Origin: Pyxicephalus adspersus
Taxonomy: Eukaryota > Chordata > Amphibia > Anura > Pyxicephalidae
DNA: 64,000 nt
Assembly (NCBI RefSeq): GCF_032062135.1
Contig: NC_092858.1
Location: forward strand, 167,757,626 to 167,821,625
Direction: 5' to 3'
The notes beneath the pieces were generated by a model. That model was not told where the DNA came from. It saw nothing but the letters and a program-made list of their open reading frames with translations, and ran no database searches. Positions 48,885 to 61,080 of this stretch are shown here, piece by piece (positions within the stretch are counted from its first letter, which is position 1; every line of letters starts with the position of its first letter). A program made the position numbers and the translations under genes.

Positions 48885-49330
48885 TTAATGACCTGTCTGA
48901 AGAAATTTGTGTACAAAAGAAGAGCTTTGCCAGGGGGCTCTTTGCCTCGTTTGTGGCCCCGCACCGGTCTGTGTCTTATACCAAGCTATAGAGACTAGTG
49001 CGGCGCGTCCTGTCACATTCTGCCACAGGCTTTGCAAAACCGTCTCCCATGCACATGCCGAACGTAATCTGTCTGAACATCCTGAGCAAGATGAAATGTC
49101 TATTATTAGCAGGGAAACAACAGCCCCAACGTATCATCCAGCGTAATGACTTAAACTCTGTCCACTCGCATTACATATGGCTGTCCGAGCGTCTGTGCAA
49201 TGCCCACTTGTCTCTGGGTGGGTAAATGAGAGGCTAGAAAAGCCTGACCCATGTGGTGTTTGGGCACGTGGCCCTAATTGCCTAATTATGTGTTAATGAG
49301 GGACATCCTAAAAATCTGGCAGGGATGGAG
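48885..49330. promoter_or_regulatory. Candidate conserved regulatory block
   Basis: A complex segment with several CpGs ('tagtgcggcgcgtcctg', 'gtccgagcgtctgtg') in an AT-rich intron. It ends in 'cctaattgcctaattatgtg' and 'ttaatgagggacatcc', three homeodomain cores in 35 bases. Its two short open frames show no protein signature. Confidence 0.4.
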
Positions 49331-51469
49331 TCCTGGGGACCTGTCATGGACTCACGACAATCTGGATGATAACAAGCCATATTTTCACTAATGTGCCAGT
49401 TTATTCCATATCAGATGTATCTGGGCCATCCATGTGACATGGCATAGGCAACTATAATCAGTGGTGGGTTGTAAAGACTCCACATCCACTTTCAATGGAT
49501 CTTACATGTAGTTGGATGGCATCACAGGTTCTTATTCTATTTCAGCAGTAAGTTCTAAATTATACAGAGAGTGCCACCCACACAATGACATGGCACTGTT
49601 CCCTGTTCTCCACTGAGCCCAGAGCACCTATAATAATGTATGACGCCCTGGGCTCATAGGAAGAGGGTTGACATGGAGAGTTATTCATGCCAGAGGAAAA
49701 CTGATGCCAATTTGCCTTTTGTTTTAGTAATTATTTTTTTTTTGCACTACATGGAATATTATATTTTCATGGAGTTGGGTTTTAAAAAAAAATTCCAGTT
49801 ATTCCGAAAAAATATTTTTTCTGAGCTATAGGCATAGCAAGGATTTAAGAAATTCCATGCCTTAGTTTGATATTGCTATAGACGATGCACTTGCTTCAAG
49901 CTAAAAGAATTTCAGTGTTTAGTAGATGGACTTGATCAGTCTCTAAGATTGTCCATAAACATATTAGTGAGATATCTGGCCTGCGTTTTAGGGTCTGTAC
50001 ACCCTCTCCTCCCATTATGAGGGGTTCCTTACCATGTCTATTGGGTTTTTTCTTTTTAAAAAAGGACAATGTAAAAAGTAGAGATGGGACCACTCAAAAT
50101 CCCAGGTGGACAGGACCAGAGCCGGAAGTTAGGGAAGGGAGTTCTCCCTGTTGGAGTATCCAAAACATGTCAGGGACAAAGCCAACCACTTTCAATTTAT
50201 AGCTATAAGTATCACTTTTTGGATGGCCTGGGACATTATTATTCGGTTTATCAAGATGGATTGGGATTGACAGTGTAAGAGTAATTTTAATATTCTAAAT
50301 AAATTTGAAAATTAATGTTAAATTGTAATAAAATGAAGCTGCTTGTGTAGAGAAATTGTGAGGATCAAACTATGATTTGCTGATTTTTGAGTACCTTTAC
50401 TACTTTTTGGTCTCCTTTCGCAGTTCATTTATAGTTTACCCCATTAAAGGCCTATTCATGGAGGTATTGTATGATGGACAATGAGCACATAGCCAAATGA
50501 GCAGCTGGGATCTACGTTGTTAAAAAGTGTGTAAAAAGTGATTCAACTTCAGCATTGTGGGCAAGCTAATCAAACATTGTCTGCTTACAAGAAGGAAATA
50601 TGAATAGTTATGAATGGGGACAATATACATCAAATAATCCCCATGTATTCTACAGCCAAGAGCTCATGATAAGGCTTGTTTCACATCAGGAAAGGTGTAG
50701 TTTAACTAAACTAGGTTAGGAAAGCTGCTGGAAGTGTAACAAGTGCCCAAACCTAATTCCCAAAAATCTAGTATTTGCAATTTCCCAGATTTCAGATGCA
50801 AGGTGTCTTCACAAGATTCCTAAAATGCTGCTGTGCATCCAGCTGAATCTTGACTTGCAGCCAAAATTGAAAGAACTATCATACTCCTTCCATAATTCAA
50901 GGCCTGCCAGTGTGACCAGTAAAAAGCAAGTTTGAATTGTGGGATGCACAGCAATGTCAGAGCTTTCATTTATGGTTATGATTTACTATAATGCTAGCCA
51001 GGAACTTAGCAGCCTTCTAGAAATGCAATACAAATTGATAGTGGCAATCAATTTGAAATTGGGGTCTTGCAAAGATGAAGTTGCACTTGCAAGTTGAACT
51101 TGCAAAATAGCTAAATATATGGATGAAATGCAAAATATGGAGATCTTTTAATTGTTGAAGGAATTCCATTGCATTTCTGTGCATCAAATCCTGAGATTTA
51201 CAAGGCAGGAAGGGAACCTGACCTTTTTTCTCCTAAATCTTCACATTTACTTACAGGTTGCCACTCCACTCCAACCCTGGGAATATAGAAGCAACGCACC
51301 TCATCTCTCTGCCATTCTACTTTCATAGGAGTTCCCAATTGTCCTTGTGCTGCTTTCTCCTTTCCTTCCCTCAGCTCTTCTGTACAAGGGGACTTCAGGA
51401 GGCTTTTACTGAGTCCAATATAACTTACATTGCCTGCAATTAAAATGAATACAAAGCTACATTATTGTG
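49331..51469. other. Intron stretch, nothing recognised
   Basis: No second copy, tandem structure or exon signal found by eye. Confidence 0.5.
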
Positions 51470-51630
51470 AGCATTTTCTCTCTGCCTGGAATTTAGTTTT
51501 AAATGTCGGTACTTTTATCAGGTTTTGCAGAGAATGGGGAGGGTATTAAACCTTCATCAGGTTTATTCTGTTGTTTGCGTCCCTGTGGAGATGATTCTAG
51601 TGTTTATTTTCTGAACAGAAGGTGAGGGAA
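51470..51630. promoter_or_regulatory. Candidate conserved regulatory block (weak)
   Basis: 'ggagggtattaaaccttcat' and 'caggtttattctgttgtttg' (forkhead-like TTTATT/TGTTTG) in unique sequence. Weak. Confidence 0.2.
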
Positions 51631-52782
51631 AAAATGCTCAATGGCACAAAGACTGAAAAAAACATTCACAAAAGATAGATCAGGTATGTTAAAAATCTAT
51701 TTGTGGTTTGGAATTGATTGTATATAGAAGAGAGAGAGTTATTTGTGTTCATCATCATACGAGGAGGTCACAGCAAGCTTGGGGTCGGTTAATGTGCCAA
51801 GTATGTTTTTGGATCGCAGGACAAAGCACGTGACGATGTTCCAACTGTCATGCAATTGCCAAGCAGCAAGGCGAGAGTGCCAATTCTTGTATTCCTCACT
51901 CTCCTTCATAGCGGTACTGTCCTTGTACACCTCTGAGATAATGAATTCAGCTCCAAAGTAGGTTAGTTGGCCATGGCTGCTCTAGATTATATAGTTTTGC
52001 AATAAAGCCCCTGGTGTCACATAGAAAATTGTTTTAAAGGCAAACTCCAGGAAAAAATAAAATTGAGGCTTGTAAAAACTGGCTGTGTTTGACTAGTCAA
52101 CTAGGTTGTAGCCAACCTAAATATCTGTTGACATTTTTCCCCACTTTGCAGATCTTCCTTTGGTTCCCTCTTAATGTCTTTGTTGATTATTCAGGAGCCA
52201 ATTTTGAAGGTTACCATTACCGGGTTACATCATTTGGCAGACAATCACTGAACATTTTGTTTGGTGATCTGTGCTGGGAAGGTCAAATATGTAAAGCAGT
52301 GTCCTTCCAGTTGGGTAAGAATTGTGTTCTCTTAGTTTGGGACTGAAATATTGGGTCAACCCCCCAGATGTGCCCTAAGAGCATGCTGGAAATCATTTCC
52401 CATGCTTGAGAAATAAATCAGAAGACATTAGATAGAAAAAAAGGCTGCCCAAGGGAATATCTTGCTGAGTCAAGGTGAATCCAGAAAGAATTTAGTAGAG
52501 ACTTATGTTGCTGGACCCATACAAGCAGAACAAACTGCTTGGAGCGGTACCTCTAAATAGCTGCCTTGTTACTATTTACCAGAATTGCCACTGACTGCAA
52601 CTGCAGGACTATTGTACCAGGACCCCCTGGTCTTAAAGGGCTTGGCAAGTGAATTGAATTCAGTAAATGGTATTAACCCAAGGGTTCCATAATTAGTGAA
52701 CCACTGCTACACTTCTTTTTGGATGTCTTGCCATCTTTATCCTATTTTCTTATATTGTGAATGTATTGCTCTTGTTGAAAGC

Positions 52783-52860
52783 TGATTATTACTATTATTA
52801 TTATTAAACAGAATTTTTATAGCGCCAACATATTATTCAGGGCTGTACATTAAATAGGGG
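52783..52860 (-). mobile_element. LINE 3' tail, very short (reverse strand)
   Basis: Read on the minus strand it gives 'aatgtacagccctgaataat', 'atgttggcgctataaaaatt' and ATT repeats. This is the same tail as the + strand LINE fragments at 1.9 and 29.1 kb. Only about 75 bases remain. Confidence 0.65.
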
Positions 52861-54279
52861 TTGATAAAAGATAACCCCTGCTTTTGCATTTTTTTTCCTA
52901 TTCCTTTTTCTATTTGGAGTTGTCAAGGTAACTTTATTATTTATTGAACATATGTACCCTGTAATATATCATGCATTTTATTCAGTGGATAGCTGATCTA
53001 CATGTATATGTCCTAAGCTGTCCCATGAAGCTGCTGTGAGCATTTGGTGCTGGTTCCTCTAATAGGCAGAAATCTTGTAATTTAAGCATGTTCCCATTAT
53101 CTCCATCTTGTTTCAGTTATGTTCTGCAGCCAGTCTGGTGTGTGAGCTGTCACTCACCAGGGCGGCATGTTAAATAAGGCATATCTTCCACAAATGGTTA
53201 TAGGAAACAAGCCTTTTCTCTGGCGTTCTAATAATTGGATATTTTCGACTTCCACAGTCATGAGATGGAAAGTGGAGTTCTTGGCTCAAGATGTCCACAA
53301 TTATGAGTCTGTAAATCCATATGTTAGGAAAATTTGAAGAGTTATAAACAGAGGTACACTATGAAGAAAGTGCATGTGTGGCCAGGCTATGGACAATCAA
53401 ATGTCTACATGGTTTTAAATTTAAATAAAGAAGCTGTAAAACTTCCTGAGAAACTGACCATTGTAGTTGCAGTTACCCAGAAACAATGGATCCTCAGCAA
53501 TGCTTTCATTTCCATTCAGAGCTGATTATGCTTACCTCCTCCCATAAATTACTTGGCAGCTTACTATCTCTAATGTAGCAGGTGCACAGAAATTGGTAAG
53601 GTAGCACAAAAAAAAGGCTTCATGGGAGTTGAGGTTATGTAATATTTCTTTGTTGGAGGCTTGTTTAAAGTTGTGTGGCTCTGCATGAGTTACTGAACAA
53701 CATGGTAACACTTGTAACAAGATTTGGTACACTGTGGTGCCATAGATTCCAAATGGCAACCCCAATGCACTCTCTTGGCCCACCTGGTGAGCATCACTTG
53801 GCATGGTACTGCATATAATATACATTGCAATGCATATATAAACAAATTGCATTCACTATGTTTAGACACCAGCCTGACCCCATCACACAGTGCAACATCT
53901 TGGAAATACTTGTCTGAAAATGGCTCCATAGAGTGTGTATGCCATTGGTAAACTCCTATGCTTTCTTGATAAGTTCAACATCCATTTTTCCTCAGCAGTG
54001 GTAAAGGTAGAAGGTGAAATAATAAAGATGTTTTGTGGGTCTTTAAAGGTGCAATTACAATGGCTTGTTGAGGGTTATGAAAGCCCCCTACACCTATCTT
54101 GCATTTGTCCTTGTGCCACAAACAACCCCTTTTCAACCTTGTTATTTCTTTTTTCCCAATGAAAGAGAAGACAATTACAAGGAAAAAAGGGAAAAAAAGA
54201 TTTAGGAGTGCTAATATTTTACTCTTTCCATCCGTTCTACTTCTGCTACCCCAGACTGCCTGTATGCTGATGTGCATTC
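52861..54279. other. Intron stretch, nothing recognised
   Basis: 53130-53270 is somewhat complex ('gtgtgagctgtcactcacca') and could be a weak conserved block. The rest is plain. Confidence 0.4.
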
Positions 54280-54520
54280 ATACATTATTTACACTGATTT
54301 CTAACTCCGCTGCAGTCCAAAGGAAGCAGTGCGGCTGCTCGGCACAGAATGATGGGCAAGGATATTTGTTTCTGCCCAGAGACACTGTAGCCGTATGGGA
54401 TCATGGGAAATATATGTCAAACTCAAATTAAGTCTTTCTGAAAATAAACGGTGGCATTCTTTCGCACGCTAATAAATTAGTTTATTCATTGCCTTGAGTT
54501 GCACATAAAAGATTTTCTTG
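54280..54520. promoter_or_regulatory. Candidate conserved regulatory block
   Basis: 'cgctgcagtccaaaggaagc', 'tatgggatcatgggaaatat', 'cgcacgctaataaattagtt' and 'tattcattgccttgagttgc' are unique and complex, with an ATTAG/CTAAT pair. Confidence 0.28.
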
Positions 54521-55059
54521 ACCAGGTTCTGCCATTAAATTTACCTTCCATCCCCTATAGCTCATTGCTGCAACAATTAAAAAAAAGAAAATCCTAAAAG
54601 GACAAATAGTATTTTAAATCTAGGGTTATATTTTATGCTAGGTCCTTTTTCTGTAAACTAGGAGAAAGAAGTCCTGTTTTGGCTGTCCGGGGTGCAATCT
54701 AGGGATGTGGACATTTACTGTCCATTAGTGGGGCTCTAACAGATCTTTACACTCCAGACCAGTCAGTGGTGGACCTGGACCACAGCAATGGGTTATAGAT
54801 CGCTGGGGTAAAGGGTTGAAGCCTTGTTGTTTAAATTCATTATATTTTCTTGGAGATGGGTTTAAATTGTGAATCCATCTGGTCAAATATTTTTGTGTGT
54901 TCTTTTTTTTTTAAAGGATTTACGCCGATGTAAGCTTTGCCCCATTTAAAGCCCATTGCACCCAAATTTTTTAATTTTGTCTTCCTCACTGACACCAAAA
55001 TAACGCTTGGAGCTGACAACGAGTGAAGAGGAGGGCCAGCAAGATCAGGGGCTAGGTGA

Positions 55060-55190
55060 TCAGCCAGTGGAAGAGTTAAGGGAAGGAAGGAAGAAGAGGA
55101 GAAAAAGAAAATAAGCAAAAGGATTGGTAGGTTTGAGTTTCAGTGGTGGAAAAAAAGAGGGGATAAGAGGGGGCAGAACAAGAATTGAGG
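55060..55190 (+). repeat. Short purine-rich patch
   Basis: GA-rich patch with 'aagggaaggaaggaagaag' and 'aaaaaaagaggggataagag'. Its strand bias is opposite to the three long polypyrimidine tracts in the intron. Confidence 0.5.
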
Positions 55191-55739
55191 GGTAGAATTG
55201 TAAATGAAGGGGTGCATGCTACCTTCCCTTGGGATCAAGAATATTAAAGGCTGGGGTGTGAGTGGGGAGGGAGATTAGCCAGGGGTGGTTGAGATCCTTG
55301 GGGGAGGTTTTTGACAGGTGGGGAGACCCATCTTAGGTGCGGTATCCCCAAGATTACGAGAAGGTGGCATTTGAAGGTGGCACTAGAAGAGGCTGCCAGT
55401 AAGTGGCATTCTCTAATTGGTATGTGACTTTGAAGCTAAAAACAAAAGGTGACAGTGGGCGCAGACCTCTGTGCAGTGGGTGGTGAATTCGAGGACCTGA
55501 AACCTGGAGGAGAGTAGTGGTACTGTGTTATGTTACGGGGATAAGACAATTGGTTAATGGGGCATTATTATGTAAAGATATTGTTTCATATATGCCAATG
55601 TGTCCTGTTTGGCATTGTTTTCTGTTAAAGTGTGTGTGTGTTAATAAATGATCTTCCTGAAATTGGGGACGGTAGGGGGTAAATGGCTCAGAAAGATGGG
55701 AGTGATATCCTAGTTAACAGAGTCAAGCATTTTGCGAAA

Positions 55740-56240
55740 AATGCAAAATTAAATTGGAATGGCTCCTACCTTCAATCATTGTTTTCTGCACGCTGCATAA
55801 TAATCCTGTTGTACTGGCCTTGAAAACGTCCAAAAACGCTTATAGTTTATAGAATCGTAAGCATGGGAACAAAAAACAAATTTGTGCCGAGATCCAGGCG
55901 AGAGTTTATATACATAAACACAGTGAAAACACATTAATTAGGGCTTTTTCTGAGCTCTAATTAAGCGGGACTCTTCAGAATTGGCTTCAAGATTTCATAT
56001 AGGCCATATGTTGAAGCATTTGTTACTGTCTAATGAGAAAAGCAACACATTCTATACATAAGCTGTATTTTTCTTGCTGGCATTTAATGGATTCATTATT
56101 TAGACTTGTTGGAGGTGCGTAGGGGGGCTATTCAAATGTCATCTTGATTTTTCTGCGCTCTTCTGTTTTGTTAAGGAAATTCACCATACTTGCTATCTTA
56201 AATGGAACATTTTGTGATGTGTTAACCCTTTTATTACCTT
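55740..56240. promoter_or_regulatory. Candidate conserved regulatory block (500 bp)
   Basis: About 500 bases without simple repeats: 'aattaaattggaatggctcc', 'tgcataataatcctgttgta', 'cattaattagggctttttct', 'gagctctaattaagcgggac' and 'gcatttaatggattcattat'. Many AATTA/TAATT cores, two of them palindromic (AATTAATT-like). Strong enhancer-like texture, but no alignment is available. Confidence 0.42.
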
Positions 56241-56463
56241 CGGGTTTGCTGATTTTATTTTTTTGTAACAAAGCCATTTTTTTTGTTTTTTTTTAATACA
56301 TTTTTTATTTTGCTGTTCTGGTTAAAAAGATCTTTACTAGTGGATGCCAGCGTGGGCATTCATGGTGTGCAACATGGTGTGTAAATTTTTTCACAGCCTT
56401 AGGTAGAAATGGTGAAATGTAGATTTGTTGCGATCTGAGGGATATGGGGACATAAACAACCAC

Positions 56464-56778
56464 AAGGCTACATACACATGCTAGATTTTTGTCTTTGGAA
56501 ACGCTCTTTCATGAAACACGACTGAAAGATGAATGAATGAGCGCTGTACATATACCACCACTCTGTTCTATGGAGAGGGGAGGGGGGAGAACAAGTGAGT
56601 GGCACCCGCTGCACTTTCCTTTTACTTCCATTCGGGTCTTTCATCCTCTATTGTTTATGGATCTGCCAAGACGGATCTATGAATGACATTGGATGGTCTC
56701 TGTACACATGTCAGATTTTCATCCGGGACGAGCCCTGCGGTATCAGCCGAGAATCATCTGATGTGTGTACATAGTCTA
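56464..56778. mobile_element. MITE family 3 (copy 4)
   Basis: Left end 'aaggctacatacacatg', right end 'gatgtgtgtacatagtctaa'. Inner words 'tctatggagaggggaggg', 'gtggcacccgctgcac' and 'catttc/tcggg' place it in family 3. The inner hairpin is broken by mutations. Confidence 0.65.
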
Positions 56779-57149
56779 AAATACTGGGAATGTATTCTGC
56801 ATCTTCTCAATTAAAACTAAAGAGAAGGTTTTGGATGAAGTTCTTTTTTAGAGCAGGCTGTAGCATAATGACATTATTTGCTATAGCTCTACTGATTAAT
56901 ACGGCTCTACTTTCTGTCTGCACCCAGCATGTAGCATTGTCTGCACATAATTGGCCTGGACTAGCTTTTCAATCATGGATCATGCATGGCCGCTTGTATT
57001 CTCCACCAGGGCCACATGTGACTAGGTGACAACACAAGAATACAATGGGTAGTCAGTTGTCCCCCCATAACAGTGAAAGCTTAATGAACCACCAAGGGTT
57101 ATTGAACAGAAACCTCTTTTATGAGGATTTAGTGATTGGGCTTAGATCT

Positions 57150-57355
57150 ATGAGCCCGATTTGTTAAAGCCTTTCAAGACTTGAGAAAATAGACTTTATT
57201 GGGGAACCAGCAAACCCAGAATGGATTTCGTAAAAGTAATTTGCTATTTGTTAGCAAATGTTTTCAGTCCTGAACAAGAGCCATTCCAGTTTTGCTGAAT
57301 CACCCAGGTTTCCTGATGAAAGTGTATCTTCTCTAGTCTTGGAGAGCTTTAATTA
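57150..57355. mobile_element. Fold-back MITE, family 1 (copy 2)
   Basis: Shares with the copy at 10-215 the end 'gatttgttaaagc', the core 'ccagcaaacccagaatggatt', a complementary 'ccattccagttttgctg', 'cacccaggtttcctgatg', and the end 'tcttggagagcttta'. It is more diverged than copy 1 and non-coding. Confidence 0.65.
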
Positions 57356-57714
57356 AAGATGTTGGCTTTAATTAAAAAATGTGTGGTATTGTTTAGCATT
57401 CAAAGGCTCCAGTCAAACCATGTTGTATATCAGTGGGCATACTAGAATGTTTTTGCACCTTTAAAGTGATCAGAAACGGCATGAAAAGCAGCAAACACAC
57501 TTTTGAGCAACATTGTGTTTAAGCACCTCTCATACATTAGAGGAGGGGAAAGCATTGGGCCTAGTTCCCTAACAGTGCAATTTTTATTGGTGTGCTATCA
57601 TCTATTTTGCCATCAAATATAGACATTTGTAAGATAATTTCTGAACACAAATGAGGCATGATCACCATTATAACTGGGTAATTACTTGTTATATCATCAT
57701 ACTCGTCATATCCC

Positions 57715-57850
57715 AGACAGTTGTATACCTGTAAAACGCGTTGGACGGTATACGGACTGAATTAAGTGTTTTTTAAAATGTGGAATAACTGGCACATCTT
57801 TTTCAGATTGCAGAAATAAACGTTATCCTTAAACGTTCAGACTCTTGCTT
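57715..57850 (+). repeat. Dispersed repeat fragment with 'aaacgcgttgg' motif
   Basis: 'cctgtaaaacgcgttggacg' near 57729 and 'agaaataaacgttatcctta' near 57812 resemble the fragment at 43665-43755. Class unknown. Confidence 0.4.
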
Positions 57851-59004
57851 TGGCCAGTTCATGACCGGCTCCATTTAAGTCATTCTGGCTATTCTATAGC
57901 ATGCTCTCATCTGCTCAAATATTTAGTTACAATGATTAAAACGTACATATTGTCAGTTCCCATGTATTTACCTAACCATGTTGGAAAAATAATAAAACAC
58001 TGGCCATATGTAAATAGGATGCACAGGCAGCCTGCCATATGTATTGTACAGTTATAATAGGATAATCGTCCATTCTTTCCATTGGAAGTCCCAGCCACCT
58101 GTCTTGTCTGCTAAATCCTGTACATCTAATGTCTAGCAGGTAACTCGATCCTCCGTCTGTTTGTATAGCATTGTAATGTGAATCCTTGGTGCTATAACAG
58201 AGCCACAGCTATTCTATACAATGGGCGGCATTGATTACAAGCTGATTAAATGCAAAGCTGCTTCTGTGTTCCAAGATAACCCAAAGCCCTGTTGTATAGT
58301 CTGTTCTGCATTTGAGAGATCAACTTGATGTAAAATACCATGTCAATGTGTTATTGGTTTTTTAAAACATTATAATTTGTACTTTGATATAGACATGGGG
58401 GCAGCCATATTGTCTTGTTACATATGCCATTCCTGTTTGCTGGTCTTTCCAAATTCTCTGATCTCCTTACAAGTGCACCAGACATGATCTGATTGCTTGA
58501 AATATTACAGGGATGTATCAAGGCAAGGTCAGTGATGTGGTCATCTTGGGTCCTCAATTGATGAAGGACTTGTGTTTAACCAATGCCAGGGGCTTTACTG
58601 CTCTACCACCCATCCCCTTGCTCAGCTACATAAAGTGCAGGTAGGAAGATGAGCTGACAACTCCAATGTATAACCTATGGTGTGCTGTGATGGTTATTGC
58701 TACTGTGGAGGTTATTGCTTGCCCTGACACATATCCATACCAGCTTTGTGACCACACTAAATGATCTCACACAGAAGTAGCAGACAGATGGCCTACATTT
58801 TTAAACTCTCCATAGGCCACACATTTTGTTCAGATGCCCCCTGCTATGCAATTAGCTTTAACTATCCAATCTACTTGCATTAAGCACCCATCAAGGTCCT
58901 GGTAGAAAGGAAGTGTGATCTTGTGACGTGAAAGTGTGATGAAATAGTGTCATAAGGGAGATGGTGTTTTGCCTTGGTGTGGACTAATGATTACTGCCCA
59001 ACTA
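57851..59004. other. Intron stretch, nothing recognised
   Basis: No supported feature. Confidence 0.5.
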
Positions 59005-59311
59005 AAGCTGCATACACACCTGCAATTTTTCTCGTTGGAAAGGATCTTTCACGATCCTTTCCAACGAGAAAAGACTGCACAATGCATGAACGATGCTGTA
59101 CATACAGCACCGTTCATGCTCTATGGAGAGGGGAGGGGGAGAGCGACGGAGCGGCACCCTGCTGCGCGCTCTCCCCTTCCCTTTCATTAGGATCGGTCGT
59201 CGTCCATCGTCCATGGATACGCCAGGACTGTACACACGGCAGATTTTCGCCCGATAATTGGCCGATACCGATTATCGGGCGAGAAAAATTTGCCGTGTGT
59301 ACGCAGCTTAA
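59005..59311. mobile_element. MITE family 3 (copy 5, best preserved)
   Basis: Left end 'aagctgcatacacacctgca' and right end 'gccgtgtgtacgcagctt' are complementary, and the match runs on through 'atttttctcg' and 'cgagaaaaat' to give terminal repeats of about 30 bases. An inner perfect hairpin at 59030-59069 has 17-base arms and a 6-base loop. The terminal repeats and hairpin are less eroded than in the other four copies, so this is probably the youngest. No transposase is present. Confidence 0.8.
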
Positions 59312-59794
59312 TTTCCTTGCCAACCATGTTATCTCTATCCAAAAACTAATATTAGGTCTTGGTTCTGGTAAATGGATTTTTTAGCTAATAAACTGCCTGC
59401 AAACAAAAAGATTAGTGTTTTACTTGTTAACATAACCTCTTTACAGCTTACAGTCGAAATATGGGTTTATCTAAATCTAACTGCCATATGTATTCCTGTG
59501 TATATCTTGTTGTGCTTTGTGTATTTCTTTCAAATCTATATATCCAATATGAAACCAGCTTTTGTGCTTTGGGTAATAAAGCCAGATCACTGCTTTTGTT
59601 CCCTGTGCAGGGTTTTTGGTCTTACTTCTGCCCCCTCTGTAGTTTTCTGTAGGCATCTCCTAGTGGGTGGGCTTATTTGGTCCCTCACACAACAGTTCAG
59701 GTCTATTATGACAGTGATAATGTTACCGTTATATTTATATGGTAATATTCAGGTTTGAAAAGGCATTTGCTAAACATAAAGTGGGTAACGTGGG

Positions 59795-59985
59795 TATTTT
59801 CTGGCTATCATGAGAGAATGTGGGTGATCAAGCAAGCATGGTGTAGATTTCTTCAATCTCATTTGTGTCCAGTTGGCAACTGTTTTGAATCCTGGACAGA
59901 TCCCTTTGAGATTTGCTCGATCACCCAGGTTCTCCTATGATAGTCTATCTTCTCCAGTTTTAGGGGAACTTAAAAAAATAAGGCC
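59795..59985. mobile_element. Fold-back MITE, family 1 (copy 3, partial)
   Basis: Contains 'ggctatcatgagagaatgtg', 'gggtgatcaagcaag', and the complementary 'gctcgatcacccaggttctc', 'ctatgatagtctatcttc' and 'tccagttttaggg'. These match the inner parts of the family 1 copy at the window start. The left end is eroded. Confidence 0.6.
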
Positions 59986-60384
59986 TAATGTATTAAATAT
60001 TTTGTGCCTGGAGTTCAGTTTTAATTTACTGTATATATCACAGTAGTGGTAGGTTTGGCTAATTTACTTTGGATGAAATCTCCATACCACAATCTATATA
60101 TTTATTATTATTATACAACAAATATAATCCATTATTAACCGGCCACCGCCAGCATCCCTCCAATACCCAGAAGAATTCTTCGTCAATGATATATACTATA
60201 AGTGTATATGTCCATCTTCCCACCCCTCTGGACTTCTGTGTCTATTTTCATAAATGAGCATGAAAATGTTTTGTAGCAGACGTCGTCCCCCCAGGGTCAC
60301 AGGACGTCGGAATGTCACCATGTCACCCATGTGTATTTACCTGCCTTGCACGGCTGGCACGCTCCAGATCTGCCTTGCTAAGCA

Positions 60385-60730
60385 ATGTGCTAGAAGTCTC
60401 CTTAATTATAAATGGGACAAATAAATCATTTATAGGTATCACTTAATTGCACTTGAATGCTTCAAAGGCTGAGAAATTAGAACAATTAGGCATTTCAGCT
60501 CGGTTTAGCCTTCAAGGTTTTAAGGAAATGTTGTGGAATTAAGTAGCAGAGCACGCAATTAAGGAAACAAACTCTATTAGGAAATCAGATGCAAATGTTC
60601 CCTTTTTATCTGCTCCAGTTAGGATCGGACTGTCAGGCTGCATGGTAAACATATAGCATTGCCTAATCTAATGGCTTTGCTGGTGAAATTACAATGCATC
60701 AGAAAAATGCATCAGAGAATGCTTAGTATT
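60385..60730. promoter_or_regulatory. Candidate conserved regulatory block
   Basis: Dense homeodomain words ('ccttaattataaatggg', 'cacttaattgcacttgaatg', 'agaacaattaggcatttcag', 'acgcaattaaggaaac') and a perfect POU octamer ATGCAAAT at 60589-60596. 'caatgcatcagaaaaatgca' follows. This is one of the best enhancer candidates in the window by eye. Confidence 0.45.
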
Positions 60731-60734
60731 TTTT

Positions 60735-61080
60735 ATGATTAAAACTGGGAAAGAAACATTTTCAAATTTGTATTTGTTCAAGAAAATATGGAAGCTTTTA
60801 TTTAATTCTTCCACTTGCATAGGCTGCCATAAAGCATGCAGACAGTACTGGCCTTTCTACTAGGAAGCCCAGCATTATCTGTCATGGATTTACCCAATTT
60901 TTTTGCAAATCGTAAAATGAGGAAGTTTTCAGTTTTGTAATCTTACAAAAAAACTTTAATTTAAAGTGCTTTTGGTTTCAAAGCCAAAGGCTGTGTGCTT
61001 ATTAGCTTCATTAATAAAAGAGCAGCACTGACCGGCCCTGATCACATTTAAACATTTGGCATTTTAAAAGTGATTTATCA
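60735..61080. promoter_or_regulatory. Candidate conserved regulatory block (adjacent)
   Basis: Continues from the octamer-bearing block: 'tttatttaattcttccactt', 'caggctgccataaagcatgc'-type words, 'atcttacaaaaaaactttaa' and 'tgcttattagcttcattaat'. Unique and AT-rich, with no simple repeat. It may be the same element. Confidence 0.38.

Noticed and set aside
58969..59384. 136-codon frame as a gene
   Set aside because: Mostly inside the family 3 MITE at 59005-59311.
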